64,000 bases of DNA from Faecalibacterium prausnitzii (GCF_003287405.1 NZ_PRLD01000002.1:124001-188000); one strand, 5' to 3'; positions 39,686 through 49,881 are shown, counted from the first letter of the stretch. The notes: generated by a model from the sequence alone, not told the origin. Numbers and translations: made by a program.

Positions 39686-41581
39686 TTGACTGAAGATAAA
39701 ACAAAGGAGCAGCAGCCCGCTGCGCAGCCGGTACGGCAGACCCGCCGCCAAAAGCTGCGCTCGCTGTGGGCACAGCTCCAGTGCCGGGGTGTGCTGCGGC
39801 GGCACAGACTGCGCCGCAAGCGTCAGCACCGCCGGGAAACGCTGTGGCATAAGCTGCTGCACAACCCCGTAGCGCCCATGGTGGGCGAGACGCTGTACGC
39901 CATCGGCTTTTCCGCCGAGTATGCGGTCATCCGTACCGGGCGCCGTTTGCAGCACGGGCTGCAGCGTCTGCTGCAGATGGGCAGAGATCTGCTGAAAAAT
40001 ATTGCATCCATGGCCTTTCCCGGGGCGGCGCGGCTGCTGCGGGATCTGTTTGGCCCGGTGGTGCTTGCCCTGCGGGGCACCGGGGCGCTGCTGCGCCACG
40101 CACACCGGGTGCGCAAGCAAAAAGGCTTTGGCGCTGCGCTGCGCGCAAGCGGGCACTTCATTGCGGAGGGCATCGCCGATAACATCCGCCTTGTGCCCCG
40201 CATGGCCATGTATGTGCTGCCGGCGGCAGCACTGGCTGTTATGGTGACGGTGTTCCAGACCACCATCCGTCAGCCTTACGCTTTGCAGGTGCAGGTGGAC
40301 GATAAAACTGTGGGCTATGTGGCCAACGAAGAGGTGTTCAACTCTGCGCTGGAGGCTGTGCAGCAGCGTATCAACTATTCCGGTACAGAGCAGGCGCGCT
40401 TTACCGTGGAGCCTACTTATTCCGTGACCGTCGCCCATGACGTGATGGACGAAAATGACGTGGCTGACGCTATCCTCAAAACCTCCAGCGACCAGATCAG
40501 CGAGGGTACGGCTTTGTATCTGGACGGCGAGCTGACCGCCGTATGCGCGGACGGCACCGGTCTGCAACGATACATCAGCAGCCTGCTGGAACCCTACGAG
40601 AACCCGGACGACCCCAACACCACCGTGGGCTTCAACAAGGATGTCACGCTGGAAAACGGCATCTACTTCAACGAGAGCTTTCAGGAGGAAGCCGAGGTGG
40701 AGCAGCTGCTCTCTGGCGTGCAGCAGGCAGAAAAATCCTATACGGTGCAGAACGGCGATACCATCTGGTCCATTGCCCAGAAAAACGGCCTGACCGTGAA
40801 GGAACTGTGCGAAATGAACACCGGCTTTACCGCCAACGGCGAAAACGGCCTGACCCAGAACTCCAAGATCCTGCCCGGCGATGCACTGACCGTGGTGCGG
40901 GAGGAGGAAACGCTGGAGGTGCGCATCACCAAGGTGGAAAGCTGGGAGGAAGAGATCGCCTACACCACCGAGACCACCAAGTCCAACGAGCTGAACTCCG
41001 GTACCAAGCGCGTTACCCAGAAGGGCGAGAACGGCATCCGCACCGTGACGGCACAGCGGGTGTACGATGCAAACGGCAATCAGCTTTCCCAGCAGATTTT
41101 GAGCACTGTGGTGACCAAGGAGCCTGTGACCGAAAAAGTTACGGTGGGCACCAAAAAGGTGTCCTCCGGTGCATCCTATATCACCGGCAGAGGACAGTTT
41201 ATCTGGCCGGTGCCCGGCTATCGGAACTGCTCCCGCTGGTACGGCGGCAGCCACAAGGGCGTAGATATCTGCGCCGCCGCCGGTACGCCTATCTATGCTT
41301 CGGCAGGCGGTACGGTGACCAAGGCCGGCTATAACCGCGCCGGTGCAGGCAACGGCTACGGCAACTCCATCATCATCAGCCATGGCAACGGCTACACCAC
41401 CTTGTACGCCCACTGCTTGTCGCTGGTGGTGCACGCCGGTCAGTCGGTCAAGCAGGGGCAGCTCATCGGCTATGTGGGCAGTACCGGACGTTCCAGCGGC
41501 AACCACTGCCACTTCGAGATCCGGCGCAACGGCTCTTACATCGCACCGCAGAACGTGTTCAACCGCAGCAAATATCGGTAA
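39686..41581 (+). CDS. Cell-wall hydrolase: membrane anchor + LysM + G5 + M23 metallopeptidase
   Basis: 631 residues beginning at TTG 39686 (AAGGAG 9 nt upstream; no in-frame ATG nearby). The first ~165 residues are very basic and cytoplasmic (RQTRRQKLRSLW, LRRHRLRRKRQHRR), a membrane helix lies at ~172-192, then an extracellular part: LysM (~350-395, YTVQNGDTIWSIAQKNGLTVKELC), G5 (~405-485) and M23 peptidase (~500-625) with zinc ligands in GGSHKGVDI and NHCHFEI, and YTTLYAHC. It should cleave peptide cross-links in peptidoglycan. The long basic cytoplasmic tail is unusual. Confidence 0.92.
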   Translation: MTEDKTKEQQPAAQPVRQTRRQKLRSLWAQLQCRGVLRRHRLRRKRQHRRETLWHKLLHNPVAPMVGETLYAIGFSAEYAVIRTGRRLQHGLQRLLQMGRDLLKNIASMAFPGAARLLRDLFGPVVLALRGTGALLRHAHRVRKQKGFGAALRASGHFIAEGIADNIRLVPRMAMYVLPAAALAVMVTVFQTTIRQPYALQVQVDDKTVGYVANEEVFNSALEAVQQRINYSGTEQARFTVEPTYSVTVAHDVMDENDVADAILKTSSDQISEGTALYLDGELTAVCADGTGLQRYISSLLEPYENPDDPNTTVGFNKDVTLENGIYFNESFQEEAEVEQLLSGVQQAEKSYTVQNGDTIWSIAQKNGLTVKELCEMNTGFTANGENGLTQNSKILPGDALTVVREEETLEVRITKVESWEEEIAYTTETTKSNELNSGTKRVTQKGENGIRTVTAQRVYDANGNQLSQQILSTVVTKEPVTEKVTVGTKKVSSGASYITGRGQFIWPVPGYRNCSRWYGGSHKGVDICAAAGTPIYASAGGTVTKAGYNRAGAGNGYGNSIIISHGNGYTTLYAHCLSLVVHAGQSVKQGQLIGYVGSTGRSSGNHCHFEIRRNGSYIAPQNVFNRSKYR

Positions 41582-41651
41582 ATAGCAGCAAGGGCTTTTC
41601 CACAGGGGAAAGCCCCTCTGCTGTATCTTGAATAAAAAGGAGAGATCATCT

Positions 41652-42371
41652 ATGTCTACCCCTCACATCAGCGCAGAAATGGGCGATTTCGCCAAGACAG
41701 TCCTTATGCCGGGTGACCCCCTGCGTGCCAAGTTTATTGCCGATACCTTTTTGCAGGATGTCCGGCAGGTGACCGGTGTGCGCGGGATGCTGGGCTTTAC
41801 CGGCACCTACGAAGGCCGTCCCATCAGCGTGATGGGCAGCGGTATGGGTATGCCCTCCATCGGCATCTACTCCTACGAGCTGTTCAGCTTCTACGGCGTG
41901 GAGAACATCATCCGCATCGGCTCTGCCGGCAGCTATACCGAAAAGGCTAAGCTGTTCGACACCGTGCTGGCTACCGGCGCTGTGAGCGAGAGCAACTACG
42001 CCCGGGTACAGAGCGGATTTACCGGCAACATCACCCTGCCCAGTGCAGCTTTGAACGAAAAGCTGCGTGCCTCCGCTGCAAAGCAGGGCATCCCCCTGAT
42101 CGAGGGCAACATCCACTCCTCGGATGTGTTCTACCGCCAGCCCTCGGACGCAAAGCCCACCTACTGGGAAAAGCTGCGGGACGAGGATGGCTGCCTGTGC
42201 GTGGAGATGGAAAGCTTTGCCCTGTTTGCCAACGCGCAGGTGCTGGGCAAGAACGCCGCCTGCCTGTTGACCATCTCGGACAGCTTTGTGGCCCCCGGCA
42301 TCACCACCGCCGAGGAGCGCCAGAAGAGCTTTACCGATATGATGAAGGTCGCTCTGGGCGCAGAGTACTGA
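41652..42371 (+). CDS. deoD: Purine-nucleoside phosphorylase (DeoD type)
   Basis: 239 residues starting MSTPHISAEMGDFAKTVLMPGDPLRAKFIADTFL, with GSGMGMPSIGIYSYEL, IRIGSAGSY, CVEMESFALFANA and LTISDSFVAPGITTAEERQ. Trimeric/hexameric phosphorylase releasing purine base and (deoxy)ribose-1-phosphate. AAAGGAGAG SD. Followed by a terminator, then cdd and a nucleoside importer. Confidence 0.96.
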   Translation: MSTPHISAEMGDFAKTVLMPGDPLRAKFIADTFLQDVRQVTGVRGMLGFTGTYEGRPISVMGSGMGMPSIGIYSYELFSFYGVENIIRIGSAGSYTEKAKLFDTVLATGAVSESNYARVQSGFTGNITLPSAALNEKLRASAAKQGIPLIEGNIHSSDVFYRQPSDAKPTYWEKLRDEDGCLCVEMESFALFANAQVLGKNAACLLTISDSFVAPGITTAEERQKSFTDMMKVALGAEY

Positions 42372-42384
42372 TCGCATAATTTTC

Positions 42385-42424
42385 CAGCGCGGCTGCCGCC
42401 CCAAGGCACAGCCGCGCTGTTTTT
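42385..42424 (+). terminator. deoD terminator
   Basis: CAGCGCGGCTG / CAGCCGCGCTG stem plus TTTTT. Confidence 0.9.
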
Positions 42425-42446
42425 GCCCATAAAAGGAGGAAACGGC

Positions 42447-42899
42447 ATGACAAAATTGACCATGGAAGAAAAGCAGGAGCTGATCCGCATGGCACTGGTC
42501 GCGCGGGAAAAGGCCTATGTACCTTACAGTGATTTTATGGTGGGCGCTGCGCTGCGCGCTGCGGACGGCCGCATCTTTACCGGCTGCAACGTGGAGAACG
42601 CCGCCTTTACCCCCACCAGCTGCGCCGAGCGCACCGCCCTGTTCAAGGCGGTGGCCGAGGGCGTGACCGCGTTTACGGATATCGCCGTGGTGGGCAGCCG
42701 CCGGGGCGAAGTGAACCGGCAGATCACCTCGCCCTGCGGGGTGTGCCGTCAGGCACTATTCGAGTTTGGCGGGCCGGAGCTGAACGTCATTATGGCAAAG
42801 ACCCCGGAGGATTTCATCGAGCGCAGCATGGATGAGCTGCTGCCCTTCGGCTTTGGCCCCTCCAACGTGGCGGGCAACAGCGCCGTGGAAGGGGAGTAA
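42447..42899 (+). CDS. cdd: Cytidine deaminase
   Basis: 150 residues. Zinc ligands and catalytic Glu in CNVENAAFTPTSCAERTALF and TSPCGVCRQALFEF; substrate contacts VPYSDFMVGAAL. Deaminates cytidine/deoxycytidine. AAAGGAGGA SD before ATG 42447. C-terminus is ~15 residues longer than the minimal homotetrameric enzyme (GFGPSNVAGNSAVEGE). Confidence 0.95.
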   Translation: MTKLTMEEKQELIRMALVAREKAYVPYSDFMVGAALRAADGRIFTGCNVENAAFTPTSCAERTALFKAVAEGVTAFTDIAVVGSRRGEVNRQITSPCGVCRQALFEFGGPELNVIMAKTPEDFIERSMDELLPFGFGPSNVAGNSAVEGE

Positions 42900-42976
42900 G
42901 TGTTCTTCTTTGAAAAACAGCGCAAGCAGGGGAAAATTGGTGAATAAGCATTGCTTTTTTATAAATTATACAAGGG

Positions 42977-43035
42977 ATTTGTAAAGAATTTGTAATCGGA
43001 AATTGCTTGCATCTGTCACTTCCACCCGCTATACT
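42977..43035 (+). promoter_or_regulatory. Promoter of the nucleoside importer with tandem repeats
   Basis: TTGCAT (43007-43012), 17 bp, TATACT (43030-43035). ATTTGTAA is repeated at 42977-42984 and 42988-42995 (11-bp period, one helical turn), 12 bp upstream of the -35: a likely regulator binding site. Confidence 0.65.
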
Positions 43036-43109
43036 TGAGCCAGCAAATGTGCCAGAGCGCACATTTCATTCTTTTGACGCAATTTTTTAAAATAAAAGGA
43101 GAGTTTCTT

Positions 43110-44291
43110 ATGAAGATTTCTCGTCGTAACTTTCTGGCTGTGGCCGGTGCTGCTGCCGCTGCCGCTGCTCTGACCGCCTGCGGCGGTTCTTCCGCTTCTT
43201 CTACCAGCACTGCTTCTTCCGCCGCTGCCAGCTCTGCCGCCGCTTCCGGCGCAGCAGACGGCGCTGAGAAGATCGCCAAGGTCGCTCTGACCTGCGATAC
43301 CGGCACGATCGATGATGAGAGCTTCAACCAGGCTTGCTGGGCTGCTGTTTCCAGCTACATGGGCGATAACTGCCAGTACTACATCCCCGATTCCGATGCT
43401 TCCGATGAGGATCGCGAGACCATGATCCGTCAGGCTGTCAACGATGGCGCTGACGTTATCGTCTGCGTTGGCTACCTGTACGGTGCCTCTCTGGCATGGG
43501 CTGCTGAGCAGTACCCCGACGTCAAGCTCATCGCTATCGATGTGACTCAGGGCGATATCGGCACCGACAGCATCCCCGCCAACTGCTACTGCATCACCTT
43601 CAAGGAGGAGCAGGCAGGCTATCTGGCAGGCTACGCCGTTGTTAAGGACGGCTACACCAAGCTGGGCTTCCTGGGCGGCATGGCTGTGCCCGCTGTGATC
43701 CGTTACGGCTACGGCTATGTGCAGGGCGCTGACGCTGCTGCAAAGGAGCTGGGCACCAACATTGACATCAACTACTTCTACGGCGGCCAGTTCTACGGCG
43801 ATGCCAACATCACCTCCCGTATGGAGGGCTGGTATGCCAACGGCACTCAGATCGTCTTTGCCTGCGGCGGCGGCATCTACACTTCCGCTGTTGAGGCTGC
43901 TCTGAAGAACAACGGCTACGTTGTGGGCGTTGACGTTGACCAGAACTACATCGGTGTCAACGGCGTGGCAAAGGACGGCTACGCTTACAACCCGTTCATC
44001 ACCTCTGCCATGAAGGGTCTGTCTGAGTCTGTCAGCACCGCTCTGGGCAACATCGAGGCCGGCGAGTGGAGCAACATCGCTGCTACCAACGGCAACTTCG
44101 GTCTGGAGGACGGCGACTACGTTGGTCTGCCCACTGCTGATGACAGCTGGAACTTCAAGACCTTCACCAAGGACGAGTACGAGACCCTGAAGACCAAGAT
44201 CGCTTCCGGCGAGCTCGTTGTGGACAACAGCTCCGACGACGCTACCAAGCCCACCGTCAGCGAGTTCACCAAGGTCAACTACATCCAGTAA
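43110..44291 (+). CDS. BMP-family nucleoside-binding lipoprotein
   Basis: 393 residues. KISRRNFLAVAG..LTACGG is a twin-arginine-like lipoprotein signal followed by a Ser/Ala linker (~25-50). The BMP/PnrA domain has VALTCDTGTIDDESFNQACW, GADVIVCVGYLYG, KEEQAGYLAGYAV, LGFLGGMAVPAVIRYGYGY and GGGIYTSAVEAA. These bind purine/pyrimidine nucleosides. Separated from the ATPase gene by a hairpin, giving more binding protein than transporter. Codon use is highly biased, i.e. strongly expressed. Confidence 0.92.
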   Translation: MKISRRNFLAVAGAAAAAAALTACGGSSASSTSTASSAAASSAAASGAADGAEKIAKVALTCDTGTIDDESFNQACWAAVSSYMGDNCQYYIPDSDASDEDRETMIRQAVNDGADVIVCVGYLYGASLAWAAEQYPDVKLIAIDVTQGDIGTDSIPANCYCITFKEEQAGYLAGYAVVKDGYTKLGFLGGMAVPAVIRYGYGYVQGADAAAKELGTNIDINYFYGGQFYGDANITSRMEGWYANGTQIVFACGGGIYTSAVEAALKNNGYVVGVDVDQNYIGVNGVAKDGYAYNPFITSAMKGLSESVSTALGNIEAGEWSNIAATNGNFGLEDGDYVGLPTADDSWNFKTFTKDEYETLKTKIASGELVVDNSSDDATKPTVSEFTKVNYIQ

Positions 44292-44320
44292 TCGCTTTCC
44301 CGGAATTACTCCCGTAATAG

Positions 44321-44357
44321 GGGCGGGGTGCTCATGCAGGGGCACCCCGCCCTTTTT
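44321..44357 (+). terminator. Terminator/attenuator between binding protein and ABC genes
   Basis: GGGCGGGGTGC / GGCACCCCGCCC stem with TTTTT. A second -10 TATAAT (44475-44480, weak -35) precedes the ATPase gene. Confidence 0.85.
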
Positions 44358-44532
44358 GTATGCCTGTGTGGGAGAATCAGATTGGAAATCGTGCAGACCG
44401 TACAAAAGTAATACTTTTACTTGTGCTTTTTGACAAAAAATCAAAAAGCCGTGTGCAAACTGCAAAAAATCAGGTATAATGGTTTGTAGTATAGAAAAGG
44501 TGTCGTTACGGCACGAAAGGAGAGTGAGCAGA

Positions 44533-46071
44533 TTGGCAGAGGATTATGTGATCGAGATGCTCCACATTACCAAGGAATTCCCCGGTATCAAGGCAAACGA
44601 TGATATCACCCTGCAGCTGCGCAAGGGCGAGGTACACGCCCTTCTGGGCGAGAACGGTGCGGGCAAAAGTACGCTGATGAGCGTGCTGTTCGGCCTGTAT
44701 CAGCCGGAACAGGGCAAGATCCTGAAAAACGGCAAGGAGGTCGCCATCCGCAACCCCAATGATGCCAACGCACTGGGCATCGGCATGGTGCATCAGCACT
44801 TCAAGCTGGTGGAATGCTTCAGCGTGTTGGACAACATCATTCTGGGCGTGGAGCCCAACAAGATGGGCTTTTTGCAGAAGGCCGAGGCACGCAAAAAGGT
44901 GATGGCGCTGAGCGAAAAGTACGGTCTGCGGGTAGACCCGGACGCACTCGTCAGCGATATCTCGGTGGGTATGCAGCAGCGCGTGGAGATCCTGAAGATG
45001 CTGTACCGCGACAACGAGATCCTGATCTTTGACGAGCCCACCGCTGTGCTGACCCCGCAGGAGATCGACGAGCTGATGGAGATCATGCGCGGGTTCAAGA
45101 AGGAGGGCAAGTCCATCCTGTTCATTACCCATAAGCTCAACGAGATCATGGCTGTGGCTGACCGCTGCACCGTGCTGCGCAAGGGCAAATATATGGGCAC
45201 GGTGGATATCAAGGACACTACCAAGGAAGAGCTTTCCCGCCGCATGGTGGGTCGTGACGTGCAGCTGCAGGTAGAAAAGCAGCCCGCACACCCCGGCGAG
45301 ACCGTGCTGGACGTGGAGAATGTTACCATCCACAACGACCAGCGCAAGAAGGACGTGGTGAAGGATGTGTCCTTCAAGGTGCACGCAGGCGAGATCGTTT
45401 GTCTGGCGGGCATCGAGGGCAACGGCCAGACCGAGTTCATCTACGGCCTGACCGGCCTGAGCAAGCTGTCTAGCGGCAAGCTTACGCTGGACGGCAAGGA
45501 TATCACCCACGAGAGCATCCGCCAGCGCTCCAAGGACGGCATGGGTCACATCCCGGAGGACCGCCACAAGCACGGTCTGGTGCTGGATTTCAGTCTGGAA
45601 AACAACATCGTGCTGCAGCGCTACTGGCAGCCGGAGTTCCAGAAGGGCGGCTTTATCCGTGCCGATAAGGTGCGCGAGTACTCCGACCGGCTGATCGAGC
45701 AGTACGACGTGCGCAGCGGTCAGGGCAGTGTGACCACCGTGCGCAGTATGTCCGGCGGCAACCAGCAGAAGGCAATCATCGCCCGCGAGATCGACCGCGA
45801 CCCCAAGCTGCTGGTGGCAGTGCAGCCCACCCGTGGTCTGGACGTGGGTGCCATTGAGTACATTCACCGCCAGATCGTGGCCGAGCGCGACAAGGGCAAG
45901 GCCGTGCTGCTGGTCAGCTTGGAGCTGGACGAGGTGATGAACCTTTCTGACCGCATCCTTGTAATGTACGAGGGCGAGATCGTGGGCGAGTTTGACCCCA
46001 AGACCACCACCGTGCAGGAGCTGGGTCTGTATATGGCAGGCGCCCGCAAGCAGGGAAAGGAGGAGCAGTAA
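44533..46071 (+). CDS. Nucleoside ABC transporter, double ATPase (YufO/NupO-like)
   Basis: 512 residues, start TTG 44533 with AAAGGAGAG about 10 nt before. Two ATP-binding cassettes: first [41 protein letters not shown]; second degenerate Walker [41 protein letters not shown]. This asymmetric tandem type serves sugar and BMP-type nucleoside importers. Followed by two permease genes at 3 and 1 bp. Confidence 0.93.
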   Translation: MAEDYVIEMLHITKEFPGIKANDDITLQLRKGEVHALLGENGAGKSTLMSVLFGLYQPEQGKILKNGKEVAIRNPNDANALGIGMVHQHFKLVECFSVLDNIILGVEPNKMGFLQKAEARKKVMALSEKYGLRVDPDALVSDISVGMQQRVEILKMLYRDNEILIFDEPTAVLTPQEIDELMEIMRGFKKEGKSILFITHKLNEIMAVADRCTVLRKGKYMGTVDIKDTTKEELSRRMVGRDVQLQVEKQPAHPGETVLDVENVTIHNDQRKKDVVKDVSFKVHAGEIVCLAGIEGNGQTEFIYGLTGLSKLSSGKLTLDGKDITHESIRQRSKDGMGHIPEDRHKHGLVLDFSLENNIVLQRYWQPEFQKGGFIRADKVREYSDRLIEQYDVRSGQGSVTTVRSMSGGNQQKAIIAREIDRDPKLLVAVQPTRGLDVGAIEYIHRQIVAERDKGKAVLLVSLELDEVMNLSDRILVMYEGEIVGEFDPKTTTVQELGLYMAGARKQGKEEQ

Positions 46072-46074
46072 CAC

Positions 46075-47244
46075 ATGAATAAGAAAAAACTTTCCCGCGG
46101 CGGCAGCCTGCAAAGCTCTGTTACCAGCGTGCTGGCTGCACTGCTGTGCATCCTGATTGGTTTGCTGGTGGGCTTTCTGGTGCTGGTAGCCATCAACCCC
46201 GCACACGCATGGGACGATGGCTTTGTGCGCATCATCAAGGGCGGCTTCCACGATGCCCCCTACGGCGTAGGCAAGGAGCTTGCCAATGCCGCACCCCTGA
46301 TCATGACCGGCTTGTCCGTGGCGTTTGCCTTCAAGACTGGCCTGTTCAACATCGGTGCAGCCGGTCAGTACACGCTGGGCGCTTACGGTGCGCTGTACTG
46401 CGCCATTATGCTCAAGCTGCCTTGGTTCGTCTGCCTGCTGGCAGCAGCAGTGCTGGGCGGCCTGTGGGGCGCGATCCCCGGCTTTTTCAAGGCCTACTTC
46501 AACATCAACGAGGTCATTACCTCCATTATGTTCAACTGGATCGGCCTGTATCTGGTAAATGAGCTCATCTACCAGAACGGCACCGGCCCCATGTACGACG
46601 TGCGCAACACCCGTACTTTGAACCTGAGTAAGAACGCCGATTTTGCCCAGTCCCTGATCCCGGACTTCGGCCTGAACAAGCTGTTCCAGACCAACAGCAC
46701 CACCATTGCCATCTTCTTGGCGGCAGCGGTGGCTGTGCTGATCTGGGTGGTGCTGAACAAGACCACCTTCGGCTACGAGCTCAAGGCCGTTGGCCTGAAC
46801 AAGAACGCCGCCCGCTATGCCGGTATCAACGAGAAGAAGAACATCATCCTCTCCATGGCCATTGCCGGTGCGCTGGCGGGCTTCGGCGCAGGTCTGTTCT
46901 ATCTGTCCAACGTGTCCCAGTGGAACCCGCTGAACTCCACCAGCCTGCCGGGCATGGGCTTCAACGGTATCTCGGTGGCACTGCTGGCAAGCTCGAACCC
47001 CATCGGTACCGTGTTCTCTGCGCTGTTCATCTCCCATATCTCGGTCGGCGGCTCCTTCCTGTCCACCAAATTCTACCCCACTGAGATCTCGGATCTGATC
47101 AGCGGCATCATCATCTACCTGTGCGCATTCTCCATGCTGTTCCGGGGCAAGATCCAGAGCCTGCTGTTCCGAAATGCCGAAAAGACCAATGTGAACGCAG
47201 AGCCTGCGCCTGCCGCAGAAAAGACCAAAAAGGAGGGCAAGTAA
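46075..47244 (+). CDS. Nucleoside ABC transporter permease (YufP/NupP-like)
   Basis: 389 residues, about ten hydrophobic helices; [20 protein letters not shown] and [19 protein letters not shown] are typical of the BPD_transp_2 family, as is [14 protein letters not shown]-terminus charged ([15 protein letters not shown]). Partner of the following permease. Confidence 0.92.
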   Translation: MNKKKLSRGGSLQSSVTSVLAALLCILIGLLVGFLVLVAINPAHAWDDGFVRIIKGGFHDAPYGVGKELANAAPLIMTGLSVAFAFKTGLFNIGAAGQYTLGAYGALYCAIMLKLPWFVCLLAAAVLGGLWGAIPGFFKAYFNINEVITSIMFNWIGLYLVNELIYQNGTGPMYDVRNTRTLNLSKNADFAQSLIPDFGLNKLFQTNSTTIAIFLAAAVAVLIWVVLNKTTFGYELKAVGLNKNAARYAGINEKKNIILSMAIAGALAGFGAGLFYLSNVSQWNPLNSTSLPGMGFNGISVALLASSNPIGTVFSALFISHISVGGSFLSTKFYPTEISDLISGIIIYLCAFSMLFRGKIQSLLFRNAEKTNVNAEPAPAAEKTKKEGK

Positions 47245-47245
47245 T

Positions 47246-48163
47246 ATGCTGCTTCTGATCAAATATACCCTGCTGTACGGCATCGTGCTGATGCTGGTGG
47301 CACTGGGCGGTATGTTCAGCGAACATTCCGGCATCATCAACATTGCACTGGAGGGCATTATGGTCATCGGCGGTGTGGCCGGTGTGCTTACCCTGACCAT
47401 GCTGCCTGCAAGCCTTTCGCCCTTCCTTGTGGTGCTGATCTCCATTCTGGTGGCAGCGCTGGCGGGCGTGATCTACAGCCTGCTGCTGGCTTTTGCTTCC
47501 ATCAACCTGAAGGCGGACCAGACCATCGGCGGCACGGCACTGAACCTGCTGGCTACCGCCATTGCCGTGGTCATCTCCAAGTACTTCAGCGAGAGCGGCA
47601 GCGCCAAGCTGAACTACTCCAACAAGCCCTTCCTGTTCAGCATCGGCGGGCTGGAGCTCAGCGTGTTCGTGCCGCTGGGGCTGATCTTGCTGGTGGTCAG
47701 CTATATCGTGCTGTACAAGACCCGCTTCGGCCTGCGTCTGCGTGCCTGCGGCGAGCATCCGCAGGCTGCGGACTCGGTGGGCATCAACGTCTACAAGATG
47801 CGCTACGCCGGTGTCATCCTTTCCGGTGCGCTGGGCGCGATCGGCGGTCTGGCTTATATCGTGCCCCCGGTGCAGACCTGGAACTTTGAAGTCGGCGTGG
47901 CCGGTGCAGGCTTTCTGGCACTGGCAGTTATGATCTTTGGCCAGTGGAAGCCCTTCCACATCTTTGGCGCAGCCATGTTCTTTGCTGTGTTCAAGAGTCT
48001 TGCCAACATTGCAGACTCCACCTTCCTTGCACAGCTGCACTGGTCCAGCAACATCTATAATATGATGCCCTTCGTGGCATCCATGGTCATTCTGGCCTTC
48101 ACTTCCAAGAACAGCATGGCACCCAAGGCCGAGGGTATTCCCTACGACAAGGGCTCCCGTTAA
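47246..48163 (+). CDS. Nucleoside ABC transporter permease (YufQ/NupQ-like)
   Basis: 305 residues with about eight helices: MFSEHSGIINIALEGIMVIGG, INLKADQTIGGTALNLLATA, RLRACGEHPQAADSVGIN and GGLAYIVPPVQTW. Second membrane subunit; starts 1 bp after the previous stop. Ends the operon. Confidence 0.92.
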   Translation: MLLLIKYTLLYGIVLMLVALGGMFSEHSGIINIALEGIMVIGGVAGVLTLTMLPASLSPFLVVLISILVAALAGVIYSLLLAFASINLKADQTIGGTALNLLATAIAVVISKYFSESGSAKLNYSNKPFLFSIGGLELSVFVPLGLILLVVSYIVLYKTRFGLRLRACGEHPQAADSVGINVYKMRYAGVILSGALGAIGGLAYIVPPVQTWNFEVGVAGAGFLALAVMIFGQWKPFHIFGAAMFFAVFKSLANIADSTFLAQLHWSSNIYNMMPFVASMVILAFTSKNSMAPKAEGIPYDKGSR

Positions 48164-48184
48164 ACGCTTTCGCTAAAAATCCAT

Positions 48185-48232
48185 AAAAAGGGCATCCGCA
48201 GCCATCAAAGTGCTGCGGATGCCCTTTTTTGT
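48185..48232 (+). terminator. Terminator of the nucleoside importer operon
   Basis: AAAAAGGGCATCCGCAG / CTGCGGATGCCCTTTTTT, strong symmetric hairpin. Confidence 0.93.
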
Positions 48233-48288
48233 ACGGGAAATGGCAAATTTTGTTCATCTGTTTGCCGGCAGAAAATGGCATTTTCTGC

Positions 48289-48317
48289 TTGTAAAATACG
48301 CCGGGATATGTTATCAT
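48289..48317 (+). promoter_or_regulatory. Promoter of the polysaccharide regulatory operon
   Basis: TTGTAA (48289-48294), 17 bp, TATCAT (48312-48317), 82 nt before the first start codon. Confidence 0.6.
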
Positions 48318-48398
48318 TAAAAAACGAATGTGTATCTATAGGAACCCGGTGTACATTTCTTGCACTGCGGAACAACAAGAAAGGTGAGTTTCTCTACT

Positions 48399-49109
48399 AT
48401 GGACGAAAAAACAACTATGGGACAGCCGCTCCGAAGCATGGAGGACGAGGAGACCATTGATCTGATGGAGTTGGCGCGCCTGCTGTGGGCGCATATTGTG
48501 CAGATCGTGGCAGCAGCTGTTGCGGCAGCGCTGATCTGCCTGCTGGTGTGTATGTTTGCGCTTACACCCAAGTATCAGGCTTCTATCAATATGATCGTGA
48601 ACACCCGGCAGGATAATTCCTCTACCTTTACCAGTGATAACTTCAACTCTGCCAAGAACCTGATCAGCACCTATGCGGTCATCATCAAGGGCAACACCGT
48701 GCTGAACGAGGTGATCGACAAACTGGATCTGGATATGACCTACACCGAGTTGTATAAGATGGTGGATGTTGCCGATGTGGACTCTACCCAGATCATGCAG
48801 ATCACGGTCACCGATACCGATGCAGAGCGCGCAGGCGAGATCGCACAGACCATTGCCGACATCGTGCCCGATGTGCTGGTGGAAAAGGTGGAAGCCGGTT
48901 CCTGCAAGGCGGTGAGCGATGTGATCATCGATCCCAACAAGGTGTTCCCCCAGACCAAGAAGTACGTTGTGCTGGCCGGTCTGCTGGGCGCTGTGGTGGT
49001 GTGCGGCGTGCTGGTGCTGGCACACCTGCTGCACGATACCATTGTGGATGACGAAGATGTTCAGAAGAAGCTCGGCCTGCCCGTGCTGGGCCTGATCCCG
49101 GAGGTGTAA
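48399..49109 (+). CDS. Polysaccharide chain-length determinant / kinase activator (Wzz, CpsC-like)
   Basis: 236 residues: cytoplasmic N-terminus MDEKTTMGQPLRSMEDEETIDLMELARLL (quoted in part), helix ~35-57, extracellular domain, second helix ~190-212, and a C-terminal DTIVDDEDVQKKLGLPVLGLIPEV, the segment that activates the partner BY-kinase. Start ATG 48399 behind GAAAGGTGAG. Forms a split kinase with the next gene, 4 bp away. Confidence 0.92.
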   Translation: MDEKTTMGQPLRSMEDEETIDLMELARLLWAHIVQIVAAAVAAALICLLVCMFALTPKYQASINMIVNTRQDNSSTFTSDNFNSAKNLISTYAVIIKGNTVLNEVIDKLDLDMTYTELYKMVDVADVDSTQIMQITVTDTDAERAGEIAQTIADIVPDVLVEKVEAGSCKAVSDVIIDPNKVFPQTKKYVVLAGLLGAVVVCGVLVLAHLLHDTIVDDEDVQKKLGLPVLGLIPEV

Positions 49110-49113
49110 GACG

Positions 49114-49881
49114 ATGTGGAATCTGTTTAACAAAAAGAACAAAACTGACGGCGAGCACCGTACCCTGCAGCTGATCACCGATAAGGGGATGCCCTTTGGC
49201 TATGTGGAGGCCTATAAGTCTCTGCGCACCAATCTGGACTTTATGGCGGGCTCCATGGACGTGCACACGCTGGTCATCACCAGTACCGTGCCGGAGGAAT
49301 CCAAGAGCAATGTGGCGGTCAATCTGGCGATGACGATGGCCGAAAGCGGCAAAAAGGTGGCTCTGGTGGATTGCGACCTGCGCAAGCCGGTGCTGCACCG
49401 CTATCTGAAGGCCGGTCACAACGTAAAGGGCGTTTCCAACGTGCTGTCCAACCAGTGCACGCTGGACGAGGCGCTGCAGGAGCTGAAGGAAATGAATCTG
49501 ACCTTCCTGCCCGCAGGTACCCCGCCGCCGAACCCCTCCGAGATGCTGAGCCAGCCGCAGATGCAGGCCATGGTCAACACCCTGCGGGAAAAGTTCGATG
49601 TGGTCATCTTTGATGCACCCCCGGTGTCCGTGGTCACCGATGCAGCCGTCATCGGCCGCTATGTGGACGGCGCGGTTTTCGTTGTGCGCTCGGACTACGC
49701 CCCCGCCGATGCGGTGCGCGGCGCAGTGAAAAAGCTGCAGGATGCCGGTGTCCGGGTGCTGGGCAGCGTGCTGACCCGCTACGACATGAAGAAGGCGCTC
49801 AAGGGCTCCAGCTACGCATACAGCTATGCCTATAATTACAATTATGCCTACGAAAAACAGAAGGCTGATGTTGTTGAATAA
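49114..49881 (+). CDS. Bacterial tyrosine kinase (CpsD/CapB-like)
   Basis: 255 residues. Walker A region ITSTVPEESKSNVAVNLA, Walker A' VALVDCDLRKPVLHRYL, Walker B DVVIFDAPPVSVVTDA and a C-terminal tyrosine cluster (SYAYSYAYNYNYAYEKQ), the autophosphorylation tail. The Walker A is unusual in having EES where the family has GEGK. Regulates exopolysaccharide polymerisation with the Wzz-like subunit. Confidence 0.93.
   Translation: MWNLFNKKNKTDGEHRTLQLITDKGMPFGYVEAYKSLRTNLDFMAGSMDVHTLVITSTVPEESKSNVAVNLAMTMAESGKKVALVDCDLRKPVLHRYLKAGHNVKGVSNVLSNQCTLDEALQELKEMNLTFLPAGTPPPNPSEMLSQPQMQAMVNTLREKFDVVIFDAPPVSVVTDAAVIGRYVDGAVFVVRSDYAPADAVRGAVKKLQDAGVRVLGSVLTRYDMKKALKGSSYAYSYAYNYNYAYEKQKADVVE

Noticed and set aside
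44506-47445. 979-codon minus-strand open frame
   Set aside because: Antisense to the nucleoside ABC ATPase and permeases; composition typical of reverse-frame translation.
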